From Micromonospora polyrhachis (lineage in GTDB: Bacteria; Actinomycetota; Actinomycetes; Mycobacteriales; Micromonosporaceae), in NCBI RefSeq assembly GCF_014203835.1, contig NZ_JACHJW010000001.1, forward strand, positions 992,001-1,056,000: a DNA stretch of 64,000 bases, in the 5' to 3' direction. This document shows positions 37,432 through 46,561 of this stretch, piece after piece. The notes below the pieces were generated by a model. That model was not told the origin of the DNA. It saw nothing but the letters and a program-made list of their open reading frames with translations, and made no database searches. The position numbers and the translations under genes are program-made. Numbering within the stretch: the stretch's first letter is position 1; each line of letters opens with the position of its first letter.

Positions 37432-37905
37432 TCACGGCCCTTCGACGCTGCCGGTTCGCCGGTTGTGGTGCTCCAGCAACCTGGACAGCAGCTCGGTCAA
37501 CCGCTGCCGCTCCTCGGGGGACAGCGGCGCCAACAGTTCGTCCTGGGTTTCGGCCAGTTGCTTCTCCAGTCGCCGCAGCTGTCGCTTGCCCGCAGCGGTC
37601 AGCGAGATGACGTTGCGTCGCCGATCGGCGGGGTCCGGGGCCCGCTCGACCAGTTCGCGGTCGGCAAGCTCGTTGATCGTCGCGACCATGTCACTGAGAT
37701 GGATACCGCTTCGGCGGCCCAGGGTGGCCTGGCTGGCCGGGCCGAGCTTCTCCAGCGTGGCCAGCAGCCGGTAGTGGTAGCCGCGTGCGCCGACGGCCGA
37801 GAAGCCGTCGGACACCAGGCGGTGTGCGTGGCCGGCGGTCTGGGTGAGCAGCCAACTGGGCAGGCCCTCCCACCTGGCAGGCGTCTTCTCGGCCGGGTTC
37901 TCCAT
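37432..37905 (-). CDS. MarR-family transcriptional regulator
   Basis: 157 residues. Winged helix: ATLEKLGPASQATLGRRSGI, HLSDMVATINELADRELVER, APDPADRRRNVISLTAAGKR. The wing DPADRRRN is characteristic. ATG 37905. It is divergent from the epoxide hydrolase gene across a 114-base region with two palindromes, so it probably represses both. Confidence 0.9.
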   Translation of the reverse strand: MENPAEKTPARWEGLPSWLLTQTAGHAHRLVSDGFSAVGARGYHYRLLATLEKLGPASQATLGRRSGIHLSDMVATINELADRELVERAPDPADRRRNVISLTAAGKRQLRRLEKQLAETQDELLAPLSPEERQRLTELLSRLLEHHNRRTGSVEGP

Positions 37906-37921
37906 GTGACAAGCCTAACGA

Positions 37922-37954
37922 ATCATTGGTGACGCCAACGATTGCGATATCGTT
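37922..37954. promoter_or_regulatory. Two overlapping palindromes in the marR/epoxide hydrolase intergenic region
   Basis: ATCATTGG-TGACG-CCAACGAT (37922-37942, one mismatch between arms) overlaps AACGAT-TGCGAT-ATCGTT (37937-37954, perfect six-base arms). Both are of the size bound by MarR dimers. The region is AT-richer than its surroundings and lies 16 bases before the marR-like ATG. Confidence 0.55.
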
Positions 37955-38019
37955 CGGACTAGAAACATTTGTCGTCCTAACGTTTATCTTCCGAATGAAC
38001 AGTTGTGGAGCTAGGACCC

Positions 38020-39123
38020 ATGATCAAGCCGTTCCGCATCGACATCCCCCAGGCCGACCTCGACGACCTGTCCGACCGACTCTCCCGCACCCGCTGGCCC
38101 AACGAGGTCGCCGACGCCGGATGGGACTACGGCTTCCCGCTGGCGCGGCTCAAGGAACTGGCCGAATACTGGCGCACCGGCTACGACTGGCGCGAGCACG
38201 AGGCAAAGCTCAACGAGCTTCCACACTTCACCACCGAGATCGACGGCCAGAACATCCACTTCGTCCATGTCCGGTCGTGGAAACCGGAGGCGCTCGCACT
38301 GATCCTCACCCACGGCTGGCCCGGCTCGTTCCTGGAGTTCCTCGACGTGATCGAGCCGCTGTCGCGCGACTTCCACCTGGTGATTCCGTCCATCCCCGGC
38401 TTCGGGTTCTCCGGGCCGACCCACGAGCGCGGCTGGGACGCCGTCCGGGTCGCCCGGGCCTGGGCCGAGCTGATGCGCCGCCTGGGATACGAGCGCTACG
38501 GCGCGCAGGGTGGCGACTTCGGCGCGGGCATCTCACTGGCGCTCGGCGCGGTCGCACCCGAACACGTCGTCGGGGTGCACGTCAACTACCTGCCGACCCG
38601 GCCGGACCCCGACGTCGAGGTGTCCGAGGCGGATGAGGCCCGGCTGGACAAGGTCCGACAGCTGATGGCGAACCGCCCGCCGTACCAGGCCCTACAGGCG
38701 CTCACCCCACAGACCATCGGCTACGCGCTGACCGACTCGCCGGTCGGCCAACTGGTCTGGATCGCTGAGCGGTTCGCCCAGTGGACCGACCCCGCCACGC
38801 CGGTCAGCGACGACCGGATGCTCACCGACATCTCGCTGTACTGGCTCACCGCGACCGCGGCCTCCGCCGGCCGATTCCACCGCGACGCCCTGCGGGGAAG
38901 CCAGCAGCCGTGCCGGGTCCCGCTCGGCGTGGCGGTGTTCGCGCACGACATCACGCTGTCGGTACGGCCACTGGCCGAGCGGTTGTACGACATCCGGCAC
39001 TGGTCGGAGTTCGACCATGGCGGCCACTTCGCCGCGATGGAGGTACCGGAGCTGTTCGCCGAGGACCTCCGGAAGTTCTTTCTCGTCGGCGGACCGGTGA
39101 TCCCGTCGGGCATGAACGGCTGA
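38020..39123 (+). CDS. Epoxide hydrolase (alpha/beta hydrolase, EHN family)
   Basis: 367 residues from ATG 38020. The N-terminal EHN domain ([40 protein letters not shown]) is typical of microsomal-type epoxide hydrolases. [10 protein letters not shown] holds the oxyanion motif, the nucleophile aspartate is in [11 protein letters not shown], a tyrosine lies in the lid, and the catalytic histidine is in [11 protein letters not shown]. It would open epoxides of lipids, terpenes or xenobiotics. Likely controlled by the divergent MarR-type repressor. Confidence 0.92.
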   Translation: MIKPFRIDIPQADLDDLSDRLSRTRWPNEVADAGWDYGFPLARLKELAEYWRTGYDWREHEAKLNELPHFTTEIDGQNIHFVHVRSWKPEALALILTHGWPGSFLEFLDVIEPLSRDFHLVIPSIPGFGFSGPTHERGWDAVRVARAWAELMRRLGYERYGAQGGDFGAGISLALGAVAPEHVVGVHVNYLPTRPDPDVEVSEADEARLDKVRQLMANRPPYQALQALTPQTIGYALTDSPVGQLVWIAERFAQWTDPATPVSDDRMLTDISLYWLTATAASAGRFHRDALRGSQQPCRVPLGVAVFAHDITLSVRPLAERLYDIRHWSEFDHGGHFAAMEVPELFAEDLRKFFLVGGPVIPSGMNG

Positions 39124-39205
39124 TCCTCGCCTGTCCACTCTCGACCACGTACGCATTTTGGGTCACGCTCTTCCTGTCACCGCTCGACCACGAAAGGACG
39201 ACACC

Positions 39206-39511
39206 TTGCGTACGACAACCAGTGGTTCTCGCGCCACCCGGCTCCTCCTGCCCGGCCTGTTCCTGCTCGCGCTCGCCGGCGCGGCGGGCCCCGGTGCCAG
39301 CCAGGTGGTCACCGGGGCCGGAATCGGTCCCGGCCAGGTGGCCACCGCAGCCCCCGCTCTCACCGTCGCCCCCGGCCTGCCGGGCGGCAACCGGACCGGG
39401 TTCGGCATCGACTCGTGCGGCCGGGACAGTGACCCGGCGCTGTGGGACATGCTCTTCCCGATGTGCAACCGGGAGGGCGGGCCGGCGGTCCTCGACAGCG
39501 GCCTCGTCTGA
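39206..39511 (+). CDS. Small secreted protein of unknown function
   Basis: 101 residues from TTG 39206, chosen because AAAGGA lies about nine bases upstream. Signal peptide SRATRLLLPGLFLLALAGAA. The mature part is short, glycine- and proline-rich, with a C-terminal cysteine pair (GIDSCGRDSDPALWDMLFPM then CNREGG). No family recognised. It may be longer from a TTG at 39158. Confidence 0.5.
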   Translation: MRTTTSGSRATRLLLPGLFLLALAGAAGPGASQVVTGAGIGPGQVATAAPALTVAPGLPGGNRTGFGIDSCGRDSDPALWDMLFPMCNREGGPAVLDSGLV

Positions 39512-39703
39512 CGCCTTCCCGCCCCACCCGGAGCAGAGCTGTACATCCCATGTACCTGCTTTGTGCGTCATCCCGCCTACCGTTGCGGGGAGCCGCCGGA
39601 AAGCCCAGGTGGTTCCCCTCGGGAGGCAGGCAGCGGCCGTGGGCACGTGCGGGGGCCGAGGCGATGCGGATCGCTGGGTCCACGGCCGCGGAAAGGGATG
39701 TGG

Positions 39704-40360
39704 ATGGACTACACGGTCGCCGTCGTCGACGATCGGTCCGTCACGTTCCGGGGCGTGGTGGAGGTGCTCCGGGAAGCGGCCGGTATCCGGTTCGTGGGCG
39801 TCATCCCGACGCTGGGGGAATGCGGTCCACGGGTCCCGGGATCGGAGCCCACGGTGGTCGTCGCGGACCCCTTTCCCGGACCGCCACTGCCCAGGATGCT
39901 TCCCGGGCACCTCAGGCTGCTGGTCATGTCCACCTCGCAGCATCCGGACGACGTACAAACGGCACTGCGCCACGGGGCCGGTGGCTACATCCGTAAGGAG
40001 TCCGATGTCGAAACGTTGCTCCGGGCCATCGATGTGGTCGCCTCCGGCGATTTCTACCTCGATGGCGGGCTGCGGGCAGCATTCGCCACCGGATCATCTC
40101 CGGTCGATCCCGGCCAGGCTGCCGCACCACCCGGTCAGGCCCCGCTGACCAGGGCACTGACCCCACGGGAACGGGAAGTCCTCCGGCTCGTCGCTGGCGG
40201 CCTGACCCACAAGCAGATCGGGACCCGACTGGGGCTGTCCAAGACGACCGTGGACACCTACGTGCATCGGATCCGGCAGAAGACCGGCACGCCCAACAAG
40301 GCCGGGCTGACCCGCATCGCGATGGGGCTCCAGCTCACCGGTCCGGCCCTGGCCCGGTAA
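39704..40360 (+). CDS. Orphan LuxR/NarL-type response regulator
   Basis: 218 residues. The receiver domain has D9, D10, D55 (VVVADPFPG) and K98 region (YIRKESD), so it can probably be phosphorylated, though the sequence around D55 is proline-rich and unusual. The C-terminal helix-turn-helix is LTPREREVLRLVAGGLTHKQ, LGLSKTTVDTYVHRIRQKTG. No kinase gene is adjacent. ATG 39704 is chosen (GAAAGGG upstream); ATG 39698 also fits. It lies just before the AfsR-type regulator, so the two may act together. Confidence 0.85.
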   Translation: MDYTVAVVDDRSVTFRGVVEVLREAAGIRFVGVIPTLGECGPRVPGSEPTVVVADPFPGPPLPRMLPGHLRLLVMSTSQHPDDVQTALRHGAGGYIRKESDVETLLRAIDVVASGDFYLDGGLRAAFATGSSPVDPGQAAAPPGQAPLTRALTPREREVLRLVAGGLTHKQIGTRLGLSKTTVDTYVHRIRQKTGTPNKAGLTRIAMGLQLTGPALAR

Positions 40361-40455
40361 CCCCGGTAGGCACCCCGCAACGGCACCCGTCCGGTGTGGA
40401 CACGAACTCGATCAGGCCCTCTGGGAACGCCGCCTGCTCTGTTACAAAGGGCGGC

Positions 40456-43377
40456 GTGGCAATCATGCGCTTCGGACTGCTGGGTTCACTTGAGGTTCGG
40501 GTCGACGACGTAGTGGTGCACCTCGGCTCGGTCAAGCAGCGCCTACTCTGCGCCACTCTGCTACTCGAACCGAACGAGGTGCTGCGCACCGACCACCTGG
40601 TGGAGATGTTGTGGGACCAGCCGCACCCGTCGTCCGCTCCGGCCAACCTGCGCACCTACGTACACGGCCTGCGCCGGGCGCTGCGCGTCGCACCGGAGGT
40701 CGCTGGTCGCCTGCACACCCGCACCGGAGGCTACCTACTGGAGGTCCAGCCGGGCGAGCGTGACCTGGACAGGTTCCGGGAGGCGGCCCAGCGGGGCCGG
40801 GACGCGTTGGCCGCCGGGCGGCTGGAGCTGGCCGAGGCCAGCCTCGGCAGCGCGTACCGGCTGTGGCGGGAGCCGCCCCTGGCCGACCTGCCCCTGCCAC
40901 CGGCGCTCGCCGCCCGGCTCGCGTACCTCGACGAGGAACGGCTGATGGTCGAGGAGGACTTCGTCCAGGCGAAGCTCGGCCTCGGTGCCGCCGCCGAACT
41001 GGTCGGGCGACTGCGCGACACGGTGGTGGCCCATCCGCTGCGGCAACGCAGCTGGGGGCAGCTCGTGACGGCGCTCTACCGCACCGGGGACGTGGCTGGC
41101 GCGGTGGCCGCGTACCTTCAGGCCCGCGACGTGCTGGCCGAGGCGACCGGCCTCGATCCCAGCCCCGAGTTGCAGGCTCTCTACCGCGACATCCTGCACC
41201 ACAGCCCACACCTGTCCGCCGACACGCCGGCCACCGTCACCGGGCCCGCACGCCGCCCACTGCGGGAGCTGCCCGCCCGCATCGCCCACTTCGTCGGCCG
41301 GCAACACGAGATCACCACCGCCCTGGGCTGGCTCGACGGGGAGACACCGCCCGCCGTCCTCGGTCTACACGGGCCGGGCGGGGTGGGAAAGTCGGCGCTC
41401 GCCGTCCAGCTTGCCGACCACCTGGCCGACCGGTATCCCGGTGGGACCCTGTATGTCGACCTTCAGGGCTCCGACGCCAACCTGCCGCCGTTACGACCGA
41501 TCGACGTGCTCGGCCGGTTCCTGCGGACTCTGGGTATGCCGGGCAACACGGTTCCGACGGATCCGGGCGAGGCGACCGCCGGTTTCCGTTCGGAGATCGC
41601 CGGACGGGGCATCCTGGTGGTGATCGACAACGCCCGCGACGCCGTTCAGGTACGGGATCTGCTCCCCGGAGACCGGACCTGCACCGCGATCGTGACCAGC
41701 CGGCGGATGCTCACCACCCTGCCCAACGGCCGGCACCTGGCCGTCGGGCTGTTGCCCCGGCACGCCGCGGTGGAGCTGCTCGCGGTCGAGTGCGGCGCGG
41801 ACCGCGTCGCGGCCCAACCGGAGGCAGCCGGCCGGCTGGCCGAACTCTCCGGCTTCCTGCCGCTGGCCCTACGCATCGTCGGGGCCCGGCTGGCGAGCCG
41901 ACCACACTGGACTCTGGACCAGCTCGTGGACCGGCTCGCCGACCCCCACCAGCGCCTCGATGAGCTGGAGTACGACGACCTCAGTCTGCGCGCCTCGATC
42001 GCGCACGCGTACGCCGCACTGCTCGACGGCGACGACCGGGACCGCCGGGGTGCGCGGGTGCTGCGGCTGGTGGGAGGTTCCCAGCTACCGGTGGTCACCC
42101 CGCGCGCCGTCGCCGCCCTGCTCGACGAGTCGGCGAGACACGCCGAGGAGGCCCTGGAACGCCTGGTCGACCAGCGCCTGGTCGAGCCCCGGGGGCCGGG
42201 CACCTACGCCCTCCACGACCTGCTCCGTCTGTACGCCGCCGAGCAGGCGGCGGCGGACCCGGCGGTCGACCGGGACGCCGCGCTGGGCCGGTTGACGCAG
42301 TTGTACGAGCTCGGAACGCGGGAGATCGAGCAGATGGCCAGCGCCGGCTGGGCGCCGACCCTCGGGCGGGAGCGGACGACATCCCCGTGGCAGGACGCGC
42401 CGACCAGTCCGGCGCAGGCTGTCCGATGGCTGGCCGAGGAGCACGCCAACATCCTGGCGGCCTTCACGGCGGCGGCGCAGACCGCCGGTGAGCCCGCGCG
42501 CCTCGCCGCCCTGCTGGCCTGGGCCAGTGTCGCCGTGCTGCGCCGGCACGGTTACCGGCATGAGGCGGTCCGCCTGGTCGACGGCGCGGTGGAGTTGACC
42601 GACCGGCTGGGAATGCCCCTGGAGCACGCCGCCGCGCTCTTCTACCGGGCCGGCCTGAACCGGGGCACCGGCGACCCCGACCTCGTGGCGGCGGATCTAC
42701 TGCGCTGTCTGGAGTTGGTCCGGGCGGTGGGCGACCAGAACCGGACCTCGGCGTGTCTGGAGGCGCTGGGCATCCTGCACTACCGCACCGGCTCGGTGAT
42801 CAGCGCGCTCCGCTACCTCGACGAGGCCCTGGCGCTGCGCCGCGACTCCGGTAGGCCGCTGCTGGTGGGGGCCAGTCTCAGCAACTCGGCGATGGTCCGG
42901 ATGGCCGTCGGCGCCGAGGAGGAGGCGTTCGCCGGGGTGACGGAGGCGCTGCGGATCGCGCGGGAGATCCGGGCCGTCGGCCTTGAGGGCGCGGCGCTGA
43001 GCATGCACGGCCAGGTGCTCTGTCGGGCCGGGCGGTGGCAGGAGGCGATCCCCAGCCTCACGGAGGCGGTCGCCGTCACCGAGCACTCCGGGGACCTACC
43101 ATCCCGGGCCGAGGCGTACCTGGCGCGGGCCGCCGCCCACCTGCGCCTGGCCGATCCCGCCGCCGCCGGCCGCGACGCGGCCCTCGCGGGCACCCTCGCC
43201 GCCCAGACCGGTGACCGGTACGTCCTGGCCGTGTCCCGACACGCGGCGGCCTGCGCCGCGGAGGCCGCTGGCGACGGGGCCACCGCGGATCGGCTCCGCC
43301 GCGAGGCCCGGGAGACGAATCGGTCGGTGCCGGGCTACCGCGAACCGCACTACGAGGAGTTCTTCGGCCCGCTGTGA
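40456..43377 (+). CDS. SARP/AfsR-family regulator with NB-ARC and TPR domains
   Basis: 973 residues from GTG 40456 (GGGCGG four bases upstream; ATG 40465 is an alternative). Domains: OmpR-like DNA binding (about 4-90, MRFGLLGSLEVRVDD), BTAD (about 95-245, LDRFREAAQRGRDAL, HPLRQRSWGQLVTALYRTGD), NB-ARC with P-loop GLHGPGGVGKSAL at about 303, kinase 2 GILVVIDNARDA, GLPLAL-like LSGFLPLALRIV, and TPR repeats from about 680 to the end. The layout is that of AfsR, a global activator of secondary metabolism and development. No biosynthetic cluster is visible in this window. Confidence 0.92.
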   Translation: MAIMRFGLLGSLEVRVDDVVVHLGSVKQRLLCATLLLEPNEVLRTDHLVEMLWDQPHPSSAPANLRTYVHGLRRALRVAPEVAGRLHTRTGGYLLEVQPGERDLDRFREAAQRGRDALAAGRLELAEASLGSAYRLWREPPLADLPLPPALAARLAYLDEERLMVEEDFVQAKLGLGAAAELVGRLRDTVVAHPLRQRSWGQLVTALYRTGDVAGAVAAYLQARDVLAEATGLDPSPELQALYRDILHHSPHLSADTPATVTGPARRPLRELPARIAHFVGRQHEITTALGWLDGETPPAVLGLHGPGGVGKSALAVQLADHLADRYPGGTLYVDLQGSDANLPPLRPIDVLGRFLRTLGMPGNTVPTDPGEATAGFRSEIAGRGILVVIDNARDAVQVRDLLPGDRTCTAIVTSRRMLTTLPNGRHLAVGLLPRHAAVELLAVECGADRVAAQPEAAGRLAELSGFLPLALRIVGARLASRPHWTLDQLVDRLADPHQRLDELEYDDLSLRASIAHAYAALLDGDDRDRRGARVLRLVGGSQLPVVTPRAVAALLDESARHAEEALERLVDQRLVEPRGPGTYALHDLLRLYAAEQAAADPAVDRDAALGRLTQLYELGTREIEQMASAGWAPTLGRERTTSPWQDAPTSPAQAVRWLAEEHANILAAFTAAAQTAGEPARLAALLAWASVAVLRRHGYRHEAVRLVDGAVELTDRLGMPLEHAAALFYRAGLNRGTGDPDLVAADLLRCLELVRAVGDQNRTSACLEALGILHYRTGSVISALRYLDEALALRRDSGRPLLVGASLSNSAMVRMAVGAEEEAFAGVTEALRIAREIRAVGLEGAALSMHGQVLCRAGRWQEAIPSLTEAVAVTEHSGDLPSRAEAYLARAAAHLRLADPAAAGRDAALAGTLAAQTGDRYVLAVSRHAAACAAEAAGDGATADRLRREARETNRSVPGYREPHYEEFFGPL

Positions 43378-43556
43378 CGGGTCGCATCGCGGCCAGCCGG
43401 TCATCCGCCGGATGCCGCTGACGGGCCTGAGCGCCGTGTCGGGCGCGGCGCAGCCGGTCTACGGCCCGAGCGCCTCGACAAGGCGACACCCGTACTGGGT
43501 CTTGTGGGTGAGGGGAAGAATCACCGACGTCGGCGATGTTTCGGGGCCGCGAGCCG

Positions 43557-44138
43557 ATGACGATCGACCGCATGCAGAAAGCACCCCTTGTCTTCGTCGT
43601 CGCTCCCGCCCTCATGATCGTCTACGGCCTGGTCCGGCTACTGGACGGGCTGGATGGGCAGTACGGTCCCGGTTTCCTCTGGACGCTGGGGCATCTCGCC
43701 TTCCTCGTTGCCCTGTTCCTCTTCGGCTTCGTGGTACTCGCCGCGCGCCGGATGGTCGGGGGTGGCGTGCTGGCCACGACTGCCGCTGTCGCCGGTATCG
43801 CCGGTCTGGTCTGTTCGATCGCTCAGATTGGCATCGACATCGTGGTGGGGCTCGCGGCCGACGACAAGGCCGCGATGCGGCAGATGTTCGGTGAGGTGCG
43901 GGATGTGCCCGGTGTCTCGGTCGCCGTCTACGGGCCGGGGCCGGCGTTGTTCTATGTCGGGTTGCTCGCGCTGGTCGTTCACCTTGCGGTGGTGCGGGTC
44001 GTCCCGGTGTGGGCTCCGGTGGCCGTGCTGCTCGCTATCGGCGTCGCGGTGACCAGTCTGGATCTGCTACCGGTCGCCGGCCTGCTGATTCTGGTCGCGC
44101 TGGTGGCCCTCGCCCGGCGGGCTTCCGCGGACGCATGA
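43557..44138 (+). CDS. Membrane protein of two-component operon
   Basis: 193 residues, five to six membrane helices (VFVVAPALMIVYGLVRLLDG, LGHLAFLVALFLFGFVVLA, VWAPVAVLLAIGVAVTSLDL). No family recognised. ATG 43557 lacks a strong ribosome site, so the start is uncertain (43536 and 43572 also possible). Its stop overlaps the histidine kinase start (ATGA), so it is likely an accessory sensor or the first product of the operon. Confidence 0.7.
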   Translation: MTIDRMQKAPLVFVVAPALMIVYGLVRLLDGLDGQYGPGFLWTLGHLAFLVALFLFGFVVLAARRMVGGGVLATTAAVAGIAGLVCSIAQIGIDIVVGLAADDKAAMRQMFGEVRDVPGVSVAVYGPGPALFYVGLLALVVHLAVVRVVPVWAPVAVLLAIGVAVTSLDLLPVAGLLILVALVALARRASADA

Positions 44139-45259
44139 CAGCATGGCGCACCGTGTGGCAGGGTCGGTGGGCGCGTTCGCCGTGGTGGGATGTCGCGCTG
44201 GCGGCATGTGTCGCGGTGGCCCAGCTCTGGCCGTTGCTGTCCCGGGACGGTCCGTGGCACTGGTGGGGGTACATCGTCGCGGCCGGTTCCGCGCTGCCGC
44301 TGGTGGCGCGGCGGAAGGCAGCCTTGCCCGTGCTGCTCGTCAGTCACGCCTTCAGTGCCTCGTACGATCTGGTGGACGTTGTCGCACCGCAGCCGCTCTG
44401 GTACGGGCCGCTCATCGCCCTCTATACGGTGGCCACCCGGTCCGGCCGGTGGGTGCGGTGGGGTGCGCTCGCCGCCGTTTTCAGTGGCGGGCTCCTCACG
44501 GTCGGGTCGCTGGACACCGCGTTTCGGGGTGTCGTCGTTTCCGTGACCGCGTATGCCCTGGGGAGGGCGGCGGCGGGGAGCAGGGCGTACGCCGCCGTCT
44601 TGGAAGAGCGGGCCGCGCGGCTTGAGCGGGAGCGGATTCTGGAAGCCGAACGAGCTGCCGAGCGAGAGCGCGCCCGAATCGCCCGCGACATGCACGACAT
44701 CCTGGCGCACGCGGTGAGTCTCATGGTGGTGCAGGCGGAGGCCGGGCCGGTGGTGGTGCGTGCCGATCCTGAGCGGGCCGTCGCCACGTTCGACGCCATC
44801 GCCGGGGCAGGCCGGGATGCAATGGATCAGCTTCGTCGCATACTTGCGGTGCTGCGGGAGGAGCAGGGGTCGGGTGCCCCGAAGGCGACCGTCGAGGATC
44901 TGCCCGACCTGGTGCGGCAGGCGGCGGGGGCCGGGGTGGAGGTGGGGTACGAGGTGGCGGGCGAGCCCCGGCCGCTGCCGCCCGATCTGGGGGCGGCCGT
45001 CTACCGGATCGTCCAGGAGGCGCTCACGAACGTTGTCAAGCATGCTGGCGCTTCCCGCGCCGATGTGCGGCTGAGCTGGCAGGAGCAGGAGTTGGCGATC
45101 GAGATTCGGGACAACGGCCGGGGCACCACCGCCGGGCTGCCGCCCGGCGGTGGCAACGGACTGGTCGGTATCCGGGAGCGCGCCGCCGCGTACGGCGGGA
45201 CCGCATCGGCCGGTCCGGGGCCTGCGGGCTTCACGGTACGCGCGCGGCTGCCGCTGTGA
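44135..45259 (+). CDS. NarL-type sensor histidine kinase
   Basis: 374 residues. About four to six membrane helices (1-140), coiled linker (LEERAARLERERILEAERAA), HisKA_3 with RARIARDMHDILAHAVSL, and a full HATPase_c domain (about 290-374; N box YRIVQEALTNVVKHAGAS, G1 EIRDNGRGT, G2 GNGLVGIRERAA). It is complete, unlike the kinase at 31868-32701. The stop overlaps the response regulator (GTGA). Confidence 0.92.
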   Translation: MTAWRTVWQGRWARSPWWDVALAACVAVAQLWPLLSRDGPWHWWGYIVAAGSALPLVARRKAALPVLLVSHAFSASYDLVDVVAPQPLWYGPLIALYTVATRSGRWVRWGALAAVFSGGLLTVGSLDTAFRGVVVSVTAYALGRAAAGSRAYAAVLEERAARLERERILEAERAAERERARIARDMHDILAHAVSLMVVQAEAGPVVVRADPERAVATFDAIAGAGRDAMDQLRRILAVLREEQGSGAPKATVEDLPDLVRQAAGAGVEVGYEVAGEPRPLPPDLGAAVYRIVQEALTNVVKHAGASRADVRLSWQEQELAIEIRDNGRGTTAGLPPGGGNGLVGIRERAAAYGGTASAGPGPAGFTVRARLPL

Positions 45260-45912
45260 CCCGGGTAGTGGTCGCCGACGACCAGGAACTGGTGCGCGCC
45301 GGATTCGCGATGATCCTGGACGCGCAGGCCGACATCGAGGTGGTCGCCGAGGCGGGTGACGGCTTCCAGGCGGTCGCCGCCGTACGGGATCATCGCCCCG
45401 ACGTCGTCTTGCTCGACATCCGGATGCCGGGCATGGACGGCATCGAAGCCGCCCGGATCATCGGTGCCGAGACCGACTGCCGGACCGTCATGCTGACCAC
45501 CTTCGACCAGGATGACCACGTGTTCGACGCGCTGCGGGCGGGTGCCAGTGGCTTCCTGCTCAAGGATGTGCGGCGCGATGACCTCGTGCACGCGGTGCGC
45601 GTGGTGGCGAAGGGTGAGTCCTTGCTCGCACCGTCGGTGACCCGGCGGCTGGTGGAGCAGTTCACCGTAGGCGGCGCGACCCGCCCGTTGCCCGCGGCGC
45701 GGCTGTCCGTGCTGACCAGCCGCGAGCGGGAGACGCTGCGGATGCTCGCGGAGGGTATGTCCAATCCGGAGATCGCCGCCGCCATGGTGGTCAGCACGCA
45801 CACCGCGAAGACGCACGTCAGTAACGTACTCAGCAAGCTCGGCCTGCGCGATCGGGTGCAGGCCGTGATCGCGGCATACGAGACCGGCCTGGTCGTGCCC
45901 GGGCAGAGGTAG
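45256..45912 (+). CDS. NarL/FixJ-family response regulator
   Basis: 218 residues from GTG 45256. Receiver with D8, D9, D54 (VVLLDIRMPG), TT and K (FLLKDVRRD). C-terminal LuxR helix-turn-helix LTSREREALRM-type, with AEGMSNPEIAAAMVVSTHTA and KTHVSNVLSKLGLRDRVQ. Cognate partner of the kinase upstream. Closely related to the regulator at 32705-33367. Confidence 0.93.
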   Translation: MTRVVVADDQELVRAGFAMILDAQADIEVVAEAGDGFQAVAAVRDHRPDVVLLDIRMPGMDGIEAARIIGAETDCRTVMLTTFDQDDHVFDALRAGASGFLLKDVRRDDLVHAVRVVAKGESLLAPSVTRRLVEQFTVGGATRPLPAARLSVLTSRERETLRMLAEGMSNPEIAAAMVVSTHTAKTHVSNVLSKLGLRDRVQAVIAAYETGLVVPGQR

Positions 45913-45969
45913 CCCGGGTGGTCGTCAGGCGACGTCGCGACGCCTCGTCCACTGTGACTGGTGCCGCCG

Positions 45970-46323
45970 TCAGCCCTTCTGCACTCCGGAGGTGGCGACG
46001 ACCTCCGCTCGGGTGCTGCTACGGACACAGGTCACCGAGGAGAAATTACCGATGCCCACCCAGGAGCCGTACCGGTAGACGTAGGTGTTGGTCGGAAGGT
46101 TCAGGCACTTCGCCCAAGTCCGGTAGGTGCCGGTGCCCGAGGTGCACTTCCAGGCGGTGAAGTTGTTCGGGAAGGTAATTCCCGAGCAGTTCGTCGGCAG
46201 GGCGTAGGCCGGTGACGCCACCACGGCCACGGACCCGAAGGTCAGTCCCAATGTCATGACCGCGCCGACCGCCATCTTCCTTGTGGCCGTTGCGAGCCGC
46301 CCGCCGTCGGTCTTCTTCCACAT
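45970..46323 (-). CDS. Small secreted cysteine-containing protein
   Basis: 117 residues. N-region MWKKTDGGRLATATRKM, hydrophobic core AVGAVMTLGLTFGSVAVV, cleavage after PAYA. The mature 75 residues carry four cysteines (TNCSG, AWKCTSG, WAKCLNL, VTCVRSS), enough for two disulfides, and many aromatic and threonine residues. The size suits a secreted effector, inhibitor or wall protein, but no family is recognised. Confidence 0.68.
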   Translation of the reverse strand: MWKKTDGGRLATATRKMAVGAVMTLGLTFGSVAVVASPAYALPTNCSGITFPNNFTAWKCTSGTGTYRTWAKCLNLPTNTYVYRYGSWVGIGNFSSVTCVRSSTRAEVVATSGVQKG

Positions 46324-46447
46324 CGTCGTCCTCCGCTGCCTGGGATCGAGGCGGACGTGCCGATCGGCATCCGCGAAACGAACCTAAAACCCCGAACTGC
46401 TCCCTCGCATGTCCCACTTATGTGGCATACGGTCGACGATCAAGTAG

Positions 46448-46483
46448 TCGGTCCGACCTTTGTCGGTCGCCGGTCGGGACCGA
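46448..46483 (-). terminator. Hairpin downstream of aceB
   Basis: TCGGTCCGACC pairs with GGTCGGGACCGA around a 13-base loop, with one bulged base. It sits 79 bases past the malate synthase stop on the minus strand. No T-run. Confidence 0.5.
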
Positions 46484-46561
46484 TGACGTGGGTACGGCGG
46501 GGCCGGGAAGGTCGGTGCCTGCCCACCTCCCCGGCCCCCGGGGCGTTGCTGACGATCCCGG

